Assembly (NCBI GenBank): GCA_024998645.1
Contig: JACOEJ010000027.1
Span: 1 to 36,372 of the forward strand
Origin: Nitrospira sp.
GTDB taxonomy: Bacteria; Nitrospirota; Nitrospiria; Nitrospirales; Nitrospiraceae
Direction: 5' to 3'
Length of the DNA stretch: 36,372 nucleotides
The notes below the pieces were generated by a model. It worked only from the letters and a program-made list of their open reading frames with translations, was not told the origin of the DNA and did not search any database. Shown piece after piece: positions 24,265 through 31,284 of this stretch. Both the position numbers and the translations under genes were made by a program. How positions within the stretch are numbered: the stretch's first letter is position 1; each line of letters starts with the position of its first letter.

Positions 24265-24957
24265 TTATCGGACTGCACGATACCATTGGTTGAGTCGAGC
24301 GGGACTGACCCCCAGCCAATACAGGAAGCGCAGGGTCCACATCAAGAGGATTGTGCGGAGCGGGCCGTTTTTCTCCCAACGACGAAACGAAGTCGTGACG
24401 CAGTCGGTGAGCGTTGCGGTTGGTCCCTGGCGTTTCAATCGCCGGCTGAATTCAATATCTTCCATCAGCGGAATATCAGGGAAACCGCCCATCTGTTCAA
24501 ACACCTGACGGCGGACAAAGATGGCTTGGTCGCCGGTGGCGATCCTGGTGAGCCGTGAGCGCCGGTTCATAAACCAGCCGATGATCGTGCCCCAGCGGGA
24601 GGGCCGGTCGAAGCGGACATCGAACCGGCCTCCGACGATCTGAGGATTCTTCAAGGTGGATTCAATGACCGTTTTCGCATGCGGCGGAAGTTCCGTGTCG
24701 GCATGGAGGAACAGCACAATGTCGCTACGGCAGGCCTTGACGCCTTCATTCAGTTGGCGGGCGCGGCCTTTCGGTGCGGTGACCAGCCGCACGGCCGGGA
24801 CTCTGGCACAGCAGGCTTGGACCATTTGGAGCGTGGAATCGGTGCTGCCGCCATCACTGACGACAATCTCGTCGAATTCCAATGCGACGGTGCGCGTCAG
24901 CGTGCGCGCAATGGTCGAGGATTCGTTCAGGGTGGGGATGATGACGGCGATGGTCAT
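24265..24957 (-). CDS. TIGR04283-type family 2 glycosyltransferase
   Basis: The 230-residue GT-A enzyme has IAVIIPTLNESSTIARTL at the N-terminus, VVSDGGSTDSTLQMV for nucleotide sugar binding, APKGRARQLNEGV and the metal-binding LFLHADTELP. GDQAIFVRRQVFEQMGGFPDIPLMEDIEFSRRLKR follows, containing the acceptor-side ED motif. A hydrophobic-aromatic C-terminus (TILLMWTLRFLYWLGVSPA) may associate with the membrane. It matches the TIGR04283 family, the usual partner of TIGR04282. The probable role is transfer of a sugar to a lipid or small acceptor. Confidence 0.87.
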   Translation of the reverse strand: MTIAVIIPTLNESSTIARTLTRTVALEFDEIVVSDGGSTDSTLQMVQACCARVPAVRLVTAPKGRARQLNEGVKACRSDIVLFLHADTELPPHAKTVIESTLKNPQIVGGRFDVRFDRPSRWGTIIGWFMNRRSRLTRIATGDQAIFVRRQVFEQMGGFPDIPLMEDIEFSRRLKRQGPTATLTDCVTTSFRRWEKNGPLRTILLMWTLRFLYWLGVSPARLNQWYRAVR

Positions 24958-25001
24958 CTGGGCAGGTTGTTGAGAATGTCCGCCGGCGGCGGACAGCGGT
25001 C

Positions 25002-25406
25002 TTATCGGTCCGGTGTTTTCGGTTCTCTGAACATGAAGTACATGACGACGACCACGGTGGTCCAGAAGACGACTTGTTTGTGCCAGAAGAGCACTTCGCC
25101 ATAGTGGAAGAAGCCCAATCCGATCGCGATGGCGCCGATCATGATGCTGTAGCGCCAGGTGGGGTTCTCGATCACCGCGTTCGCCCAGACGGCGACGCCG
25201 CCGAAGTAGATCAACAGCGGGACGGCATTGATTTCGAATCCGCCGCTGATCGACAGAAAGACATTCAGAAAGCCGATGAAGATCAGCGCGGTGCCGGTCA
25301 TCATGCCGGCGACGCTGAGCTGCTTGTCCTCACTGGTCTCGCCGTCCACGTGGCCCGGCGATGAGGCCGGAGCGGGATCTTTTGTCGGGAGGTCTGTCGG
25401 TGCCAT
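25002..25406 (-). CDS. Small four-helix integral membrane protein, unknown function
   Basis: The 134-residue product has an acidic, proline-containing N-terminal tail (about 30 residues). Four hydrophobic segments follow: MMTGTALIFIGFLNVFLSI, AVPLLIYFGGVAVWANAVI, YSIMIGAIAIGLGFFHYG and VVFWTTVVVVMYFMF. The chain ends in a short basic-acidic tail. No charged residues lie inside the helices apart from the HY..E..FWHK loop. I recognise no family. It starts 2 bases after the dCTP deaminase stop, so it is part of the same transcript. Confidence 0.75.
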   Translation of the reverse strand: MAPTDLPTKDPAPASSPGHVDGETSEDKQLSVAGMMTGTALIFIGFLNVFLSISGGFEINAVPLLIYFGGVAVWANAVIENPTWRYSIMIGAIAIGLGFFHYGEVLFWHKQVVFWTTVVVVMYFMFREPKTPDR

Positions 25407-25408
25407 GG

Positions 25409-26563
25409 TTACACTTTGAAATGTTTACTGAGTGTGAGCGCTTGCCCTTGATACGACGATCCTAACGTGGTGCCGTAGAGCTGTGAGGGTACGTCGAGCA
25501 TGCGGTCATATACAACCTTAAAAAATGTCTGCCCGTCGTGGATCAGGAACGGCACATCGTGGGGGCGGACTTCCAGCACCACCTGCGTGCCCTTGATCTC
25601 TCCTTCCGCTCCATACCCGAAGCCCGGGTCGAAGAATCCGGCGTAGTGTGTGCGCAGTTCTCCGCAGGCCGCTTCGTACGCGACCATCTCAGCGGCGTAT
25701 CCGGCCGGCACACGAATGCGTTCCTTGGAGGCCAGAATGTAAAACTCTTCCGGTTCCAGGAGCAGGCTGTCATGCCGGTGGCGATAGAGCGGCTCCCAAA
25801 AATCCGCGGCGCTATAGTGCCCGACTTTGGCCAGATCGATGACGTGGCTGTTCTTCTTGGCTCGATAGCCGATGATGCGCGAGTCCGTCCGGTCGTCGCC
25901 CTTCAGATCGATGCGCAGGAAGAGCCCGCGCTCGGCGCGGAACTCGCGTTGCCCCAGCGCTTTCCTGGTGGGGCTATTGTGATAGAGCAGCGGGGATTTG
26001 CTGTGCAGCGTCTTCAACGACGCGTCGCTGACGGTCGCTTCGCCGCGGACGAACCGGATCTGATTCAGCGACTGGCCGGTGCGGACTTTGACAGCGAACG
26101 AACGAGGCACGACTTCGAGAAATAACGGGCCATGATACCCGGCCCGGATTTCGTCGAAGCCCGCATTCAAATCCGTCACGACACGGGTAAAGACATCAAG
26201 CCGGCCGGTGGTGCTTTTCGGATTGGCCCGGGCGCGCAGATTTTTAGGGAGTTTCAGATGTTCCAGCAGCGGTACCAGGTACACGTGCCCTTTTTCCAGG
26301 ATGGCCCCTTCCGTCAAATCCATCTCGTACATGACGAGATCTGATTGATAAAAGTCGAGCACGTCGAGCCGTGAGGAAATCGGGGAAAGTTCCGGAAGAA
26401 AACTGCTGATCAGGCGGTAGGCCTTACGTCCCAGGCGCAGATCGAGGCTGGCCGGTTGAATCTGCCGGTCTTCGATCGCGGGGGAGGCCGTGAGGGCACC
26501 GGTGGCGATCAGTTGCTTGATGTCCTGATAGGGAAGAATTCCGTTGGTGGCGCGACGGCTCAC
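25409..26563 (-). CDS. dcd: Long-form 2'-deoxycytidine 5'-triphosphate deaminase (DCD, PF06559 type)
   Basis: The GTG start at 26563 has GAGGAGG ten bases upstream, inside the 3-prime end of the aminomutase gene. The 384-residue protein is twice the normal Dcd length and fits the two-lobe PF06559 type. The N-lobe contains IQPASLDLRLGRKAYRL, GHVYLVPLLEHLKLP, RANPKSTTGRLDVFTRV and LNAGFDEIRAGYHGPLFLEV. The second lobe repeats the pattern with KERIRVPAGYAAEMVAYE, HYAGFFDPGFG and LEVRPHDVPFLIHDGQ. It would convert dCTP to dUTP for thymidylate supply. The internal duplication probably lets one chain replace a dimer of the hexa- or homotrimeric enzyme. Confidence 0.88.
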   Translation of the reverse strand: MSRRATNGILPYQDIKQLIATGALTASPAIEDRQIQPASLDLRLGRKAYRLISSFLPELSPISSRLDVLDFYQSDLVMYEMDLTEGAILEKGHVYLVPLLEHLKLPKNLRARANPKSTTGRLDVFTRVVTDLNAGFDEIRAGYHGPLFLEVVPRSFAVKVRTGQSLNQIRFVRGEATVSDASLKTLHSKSPLLYHNSPTRKALGQREFRAERGLFLRIDLKGDDRTDSRIIGYRAKKNSHVIDLAKVGHYSAADFWEPLYRHRHDSLLLEPEEFYILASKERIRVPAGYAAEMVAYEAACGELRTHYAGFFDPGFGYGAEGEIKGTQVVLEVRPHDVPFLIHDGQTFFKVVYDRMLDVPSQLYGTTLGSSYQGQALTLSKHFKV

Positions 26564-26569
26564 GATATC

Positions 26570-27700
26570 TTACGCCTCCTCATGATCGTTCCCGCAGGAA
26601 CCCCATCCCGGATGCGCACCGACCATGGGGAGTTCGCGTCCATTGCCCGGTTTCGGTTGCGGATAGTGGAACGTCTTATTCTCGTAATTCTGCAGCACGG
26701 CGCCGTCTTCATCCAGATGCACCAGATAGTCGCTGGGGAGGAGCGGAATTTTCCCTCCGCCGCCGGGCGCGTCGATCACGAAGTGCGGGACGGCCATCCC
26801 GCTGGTGTGACCTTGAAGGGCCTTGATGATGTTGAGGCCGGTCTCAACCGACGTGCGGAAATGGTTGGTGCCCTTGGTCAGATCCGCTTGATAGAGGTAG
26901 TACGGCTTGACCCGGGCCAGGAGCAGTTGGTGGACAAGGCGCTTCATCACCTCGGGGTCATCGTTGACCCCTTTCAACAGAACGGTCTGTGCTCCGAGCG
27001 GCACACCGGCATCCGCGAGCATGCCGCAGGCGGCTTTCACGGCCGGCGTGAGTTCGTCCGGGTGGTTGAAGTGCAGGTTCATATAAATCGGATGGTACTT
27101 TTTGACGAGTTCGCACAACTTCGGGGTAATCCGTTCCGGTAGCGTGCCGGGGACTCGCGATCCGATGCGAATCAGTTCCAGATGCGGGATGCTCCGCAAC
27201 GCTTTAAAAATCCGCTCCAGGAGGTAGTCGGGAAGCAGCAGCGGATCACCCCCCGAAAGGATGACGTCCCGCACTTCGGTATGTTCGCGCAGATAGGCGA
27301 TGGCGCGATCCAGTTCGCCCTTCTTCAGAAAGCCCGGCTTCCCCACCAGCCGTTTTCTGGTGCAAAAGCGGCAGTAGATCGGACATTGGTTGGTGACCAT
27401 GAGGAGGACGCGGTCGGGGTACCGGTGGACGAGGTGAGGGACCGGACTCATCAGGTCTTCTTCGAGCGGATCGTCTTCCGCATCGATATCGTCCAGCTCC
27501 GCGATCTCCGGGACCACCTGTTTCCAGATGGCGTCGCCTTTTTCCTTCATCGTCCCGAGGACGGTCGGGGTGATCCGCATGGGATACGGACCGACGATGG
27601 CTTCTATTTCTTTCTCGTCGAGTCCAAACCGGTCAGCCAGATCTTTCGGCTTCACGATGCTCTCAGCGAGTATTCGTCTCCATTCCTCCACGGGCGTCAT
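26570..27700 (-). CDS. kamA: Lysine 2,3-aminomutase (KamA-family radical SAM enzyme)
   Basis: ATG at 27700 follows CAGGAGG and gives 376 residues. The radical SAM cluster motif is CPIYCRFC (Cys106, Cys110, Cys113), followed by TRKRLVGKP. SGGDPLLLPD is the SAM-binding strand. APGGGGKIP contains Lys317, equivalent to the PLP lysine. The two aspartates that bind the substrate amino group in clostridial lysine 2,3-aminomutase are present as Asp273 (QADLTKG) and Asp310 (VIDAPGG); glutamate aminomutases replace them, so lysine is the likely substrate. The product, beta-lysine, serves in osmolyte or EF-P pathways. No ablB, epmA or efp gene is adjacent. Confidence 0.88.
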   Translation of the reverse strand: MTPVEEWRRILAESIVKPKDLADRFGLDEKEIEAIVGPYPMRITPTVLGTMKEKGDAIWKQVVPEIAELDDIDAEDDPLEEDLMSPVPHLVHRYPDRVLLMVTNQCPIYCRFCTRKRLVGKPGFLKKGELDRAIAYLREHTEVRDVILSGGDPLLLPDYLLERIFKALRSIPHLELIRIGSRVPGTLPERITPKLCELVKKYHPIYMNLHFNHPDELTPAVKAACGMLADAGVPLGAQTVLLKGVNDDPEVMKRLVHQLLLARVKPYYLYQADLTKGTNHFRTSVETGLNIIKALQGHTSGMAVPHFVIDAPGGGGKIPLLPSDYLVHLDEDGAVLQNYENKTFHYPQPKPGNGRELPMVGAHPGWGSCGNDHEEA

Positions 27701-27790
27701 GGCCTCCTGTTTAAGAGATGAAACCACTTGCAGCAGGGGTGGACACACCCTGTCGCCGATCGTGCGGGAAGGTAAGGATTCTTGATAGGC

Positions 27791-28036
27791 CTACGAGGAT
27801 GTCTTGGCATAGTGAGTGTCGAGGTGGGCCAAGATGTCGTGTGTCTCGGTCAGGACGGTGTCTCCGTCTGTGAGCACGGGCACATAATATTGGCCTGAGA
27901 CTTCATGGACCTGTTTCCGCATCGGGCGGATATCGGGGACGATGATGCCGTTGTAGGACACGCCGAGTTCCGTCAGCTTATCGCGGACGACTTCGCAGTC
28001 AGGGCACCAGTCGACATGATAGAGCGTGAGTGTCAT
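27791..28036 (-). CDS. Glutaredoxin-like thiol protein (CPDC motif)
   Basis: The 81-residue protein has a thioredoxin-fold N-terminus LTLYHVDWCPDCEVVRDKL with the redox pair Cys11-Cys14. A YYVPVLTDGDTVLTETHDILAHLD segment follows, whose cis-Pro (VPVL) and TETHDI elements match glutaredoxin and GST N-terminal domains. The charged CPDC site differs from the CPYC of dithiol glutaredoxins. It lies between the ATP-grasp-like gene and kamA on the same strand. It could reduce a partner enzyme, but no specific target is evident. Confidence 0.85.
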   Translation of the reverse strand: MTLTLYHVDWCPDCEVVRDKLTELGVSYNGIIVPDIRPMRKQVHEVSGQYYVPVLTDGDTVLTETHDILAHLDTHYAKTSS

Positions 28037-28109
28037 GATGGCCTTAGGCTACCATGGAAAACAGTAAAAGTGGAATGAGGCATTTGGGGAAAAGCGAGTG
28101 GGCCCTACG

Positions 28110-29558
28110 CTACGATTGCTGCAGCGCGCAGGGGACCATGATGGCATCTTTCATCCCGTGGATGATTTTCTTTTCCGCGGAACAGATGGTAGCCAGAATC
28201 CCGGCCAATTCGGCTTTGCCGTCGGCCACAAAATAGTACGGTGACAGGCGCGCCCGTCCGTTCATCCGCACGAGCTGGTTTGCCGTCGGATCCCAGTAGT
28301 CGAGTTCGTAGATGCGGCCCTTATGGAATTCCTGAAGAATGTAGGGCGTCGTCGGAAACGACGCGAGCGCATGATCGATGGCGGCGGCCCATTCGGTTTG
28401 CGGGAGATCGTGTCCGACCGAGACGCCCCGGCTGCCCCATGCCAGTTCAGAAAATCCTGATGGCTTGATCACGTAATGCCGTTCTTTTTGTGTGGCGGCG
28501 GCGAGATCGCGCCAATTGGTCACCGCTCGGTCGCCCATGCGCAACCCCGGAATCGTGGCGGTCGGCGGAATCGGCGCCGGGTCGAGCAGCCAGGTGCGCG
28601 GCATAATGGTTGTGAGGTCCAGCAGAGTGGCTTCGCCGAGTTCCTTTTCCCAGAATGGCCGGAGTACCGGATGGTGCAGGAGTGCAAAGGCCGATTTTTC
28701 TTCCAAGGCTGGTTTATAGGGTGGCGTCACTGACACCCATTCTTTTTTGGCGGCGTACTGGATCAACTCGGCTTTCGGGATATTCAAGAGATCGAACAGT
28801 TCATAAAAACGATAGAGCACGGCGATGGGCTCTTCCCCCGTTTCCGTCCGAAGCCGTAAGCCCTCTTCTGTAAATCGTACGTCCCGCGGTTCCACGCAAT
28901 AGGCGTGCAGGCCCTGCTCACGGAGTCGGGCGGCCAGCCAGGTCATTTCCGGCCGGTATTCCTTGGCCTCTTCAGACGCGACGATGGCGATGCAGCCGGT
29001 CCGTTCCCGCTGGATCGCCTTCAACATGGCGGCGAATCCACGCACCATGCCGTCGCGGCCGCCGATGAGAGGCAGAGGGATATCGTCGAGGCCGTTATAG
29101 ATGGCGGACAGGCAAGCGGTCAGGCCGATCCCGCCCGGGACCGAGTCCAGTTCGGTGATGACCATGCCGTCCTGGGTGGGAATGACATCCGGTCGTATGA
29201 CTGCGGGCAGGTCGTCGCGAAAGCGTTTCATCCTGCTATAGGCAATCAACGTTTCGGGTTTGCCCTGGTCGAGGTACTGCGCGACCCATTTCGGCTGAGA
29301 CCCTTTCACGCTTTCGAGATAGAGGCGGTTGTGAGCCCGGTAGAAGGCCAGGAGTTGTGGGCCCAGTTTGGTGAAGAACGCCATCTGTTCCTGTGAGAGA
29401 AAGAGCGGGCAGGGGCTGACTCGCCAGGAATTCGTCGCCTGTGGTGCGGCAACCGAGGCAAAGAGGCCGGCGGTTTCCAACTGAGCGCGGATGTCGGCGC
29501 AGCGGCGGATGGCGAGGTCCGGCGCCAGGGACGAACAGGGTGACGGTGCGTGAGCCAA
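28110..29558 (-). CDS. ATP-grasp-like conserved hypothetical protein
   Basis: The frame starts at TTG 29558 with AAGGA about ten bases upstream; the nearest ATG would remove 58 residues, so TTG is preferred. The 482-residue protein has IRPDVIPTQDGMVITELDSVPGGIG at about 121-145, like the acidic-rich strand of circularly permuted ATP-grasp enzymes. Near residue 370 the ERHYVIKPSGFSELAWGSRG strand carries a likely ATP-binding Lys and glycine-rich loop, and YILQEFHKGRIYELDYW follows. This layout recalls glutathionylspermidine-synthase-like ligases that make amide bonds. No substrate can be named. It is the first gene of the long minus-strand run, divergent from the YkgJ fusion gene. Confidence 0.6.
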   Translation of the reverse strand: MAHAPSPCSSLAPDLAIRRCADIRAQLETAGLFASVAAPQATNSWRVSPCPLFLSQEQMAFFTKLGPQLLAFYRAHNRLYLESVKGSQPKWVAQYLDQGKPETLIAYSRMKRFRDDLPAVIRPDVIPTQDGMVITELDSVPGGIGLTACLSAIYNGLDDIPLPLIGGRDGMVRGFAAMLKAIQRERTGCIAIVASEEAKEYRPEMTWLAARLREQGLHAYCVEPRDVRFTEEGLRLRTETGEEPIAVLYRFYELFDLLNIPKAELIQYAAKKEWVSVTPPYKPALEEKSAFALLHHPVLRPFWEKELGEATLLDLTTIMPRTWLLDPAPIPPTATIPGLRMGDRAVTNWRDLAAATQKERHYVIKPSGFSELAWGSRGVSVGHDLPQTEWAAAIDHALASFPTTPYILQEFHKGRIYELDYWDPTANQLVRMNGRARLSPYYFVADGKAELAGILATICSAEKKIIHGMKDAIMVPCALQQS

Positions 29559-29762
29559 AGGACTGTTCCTTAGTGGGGTGTTGTGCGAGTCTCAGGATGC
29601 AGAGGACGTGCGCAGGGGATGCTACCACGAGGGGCAGGGGTGGACAAGGGGCTTTCGTGCCGTTGGCCGTTCCGTGGCCTGCGGGATAGATCGCTGCAGA
29701 GGAGCATTCTGAGGGGGCTATGGAATGTGTGGACGAGTGACCGTTCCTTGCTCGGTGGTCAA

Positions 29763-29780
29763 GCCCATCGTATGATGGGC
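29763..29780 (+). promoter_or_regulatory. Hairpin immediately before the YkgJ-fusion start codon
   Basis: GCCCATC at 29763-29769 pairs with GATGGGC at 29774-29780 around loop GTAT, ending four bases before ATG 29785. No Shine-Dalgarno sequence lies between. The stem would sit in the ribosome footprint and could restrict translation. Confidence 0.5.
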
Positions 29781-29784
29781 CGTC

Positions 29785-31284
29785 ATGGCGCTTGATCAGT
29801 TGGAGGCCAAATCCCACGTGAGCCTGTCCGATCCACTGCCGCAATTTGTTCCCGGTTCCGTGTGTGTGCAATGCGATGTGTGTTGCCGGTTCCCTGAATC
29901 GGACAGTTTTCTTCGACCCTACTTTACGCGGGATGAAATCGGGGCTGCGGTAGCGCAGGGACTGTCGCCCGCGCTGTTTACGGATCCCGCCGGATCTCAA
30001 ATTGCGCTTGTCAAAGATTCGCAGAGCGACGGATATCTGTGTCCTGCCTTCGATCCGGCAACCTCACGCTGTGGCATCTATAATCACCGGCCGCTTGATT
30101 GCCAGCTCTATCCGTTGGCGCTGATGTGGAGCGAGGATGGCACCGAGGTCGAATTAGGCTGGGATACCAAATGTCCCTTCATGCGGGAGGCCGTTCCCAC
30201 AGAAATTCACCGGCATGCTGAGCTGGTTCATGCGCTCCTTCAGCGGGAGACTACGCTCCGGCTTCTTGCGAACAATCCGCGTCTCATCGGGCGGTTCCAG
30301 GAGGATGTGATCGTGCTCGCCTCGCTGCCGGAGGTGACGGGCCGCCTACGTCTTCATCAGCCGGACCGGCGTCTCCGTCCGCTTCGGCTGGAGGATGCGC
30401 CCCGGATGATGCAGGCGTTGGAGAGGTCCGAATGTCCAGGCCATGAGGCACTAGCGGCCTACGCGTTTGTGTATCACTATATATGGGCCACGACACTGCC
30501 CTATTGGTGGATGGAGCGGGACGGTGTATTCTTCCTGTTCGCCCATTCTCCCGATGGCTGGTTTATGCCGCTCCCCCCGCTTGGGCCAAAACCGATTGAA
30601 GAGTCGGTGAGGGAGGGGTTAGCCGATTTGCATCAATGGAATAATGGTTCTCCAGTCAGCCGGATCGAGAACATAACGGATCATCAGAAGGCTCGTCTCG
30701 CCGGCAGTCATCTGCAATGGTCGGACAAATCCCCGGACTATCTGTACCGGACCGACTCGCTGGCGCAGCTTGCTGGAGATTCCTATAAGTCACAACGTGC
30801 GCTCTGCAATCGGGTCGAACGAACAGCGTCGGTGATACTCCGTCCTTATACGGTGGCTGATCAGCCCGCGTGTCGTGATCTGTTCCGTCGATGGGTCTCA
30901 CAGAAGCGAGAGGGAATGCTGGATACGATGGGACGCTATCTTTTAGAGGATGCTGAAGCGGCCCATGAACTGGTCTGGGCGCTGGGTGATCGGCTGGGGC
31001 TCGCCGGCACCGTGGCCTGCGTGGAGGATCTGGTGGTGGGCTATACGTTTGGCTACCGGCTCACGCCCGGGACCTTCGCCGTGCTGGTCGAAGTCGCCGA
31101 CCGGTCTGTGCCCGGTTTGGCGCAGTATCTGTTTCGCGAGACCTGCCGCGTAGCGCGCCGCGGCGGCGCCGAGTATATCAATGCCATGGACGATGCCGGT
31201 CTTCCCGGTCTCAGAGCCGCCAAGCAGGCGTACCATCCAGTGGCCACGATCAAGAGTTGGATTGCGAGTCCGTTGCAGCCATGA
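29785..31284 (+). CDS. Fusion: YkgJ-type cysteine cluster domain + lysyl-phosphatidylglycerol-synthase-like acyltransferase domain
   Basis: The 499-residue protein starts with a YkgJ/UPF0153-like metal-cluster domain. Its cysteines are Cys27, Cys30, Cys33 and Cys34 (CVQCDVCC), Cys86, Cys96 (SRCGIYNHRP), Cys106 (LDCQLYPL) and Cys130. Residues about 190-495 form a second region with LRPLRLEDAPRMMQAL, YHYIWATTLPYWW, and later LAGSHLQWSDKSPDYLY and YINAMDDAGLPGLRAAKQAYHP. This is the tandem-GNAT pattern of DUF2156 / LPG synthase C-terminal domains, which move an aminoacyl group from tRNA or similar donors. Its ATGA junction couples it to the hybrid kinase gene downstream. The combined role is unknown. 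Confidence 0.75.
   Translation: MALDQLEAKSHVSLSDPLPQFVPGSVCVQCDVCCRFPESDSFLRPYFTRDEIGAAVAQGLSPALFTDPAGSQIALVKDSQSDGYLCPAFDPATSRCGIYNHRPLDCQLYPLALMWSEDGTEVELGWDTKCPFMREAVPTEIHRHAELVHALLQRETTLRLLANNPRLIGRFQEDVIVLASLPEVTGRLRLHQPDRRLRPLRLEDAPRMMQALERSECPGHEALAAYAFVYHYIWATTLPYWWMERDGVFFLFAHSPDGWFMPLPPLGPKPIEESVREGLADLHQWNNGSPVSRIENITDHQKARLAGSHLQWSDKSPDYLYRTDSLAQLAGDSYKSQRALCNRVERTASVILRPYTVADQPACRDLFRRWVSQKREGMLDTMGRYLLEDAEAAHELVWALGDRLGLAGTVACVEDLVVGYTFGYRLTPGTFAVLVEVADRSVPGLAQYLFRETCRVARRGGAEYINAMDDAGLPGLRAAKQAYHPVATIKSWIASPLQP

Noticed and set aside
26456..27142. 228-residue open frame on the plus strand
   Set aside because: Antisense to the aminomutase and the start of the dCTP deaminase gene; no ribosome binding site or domain.
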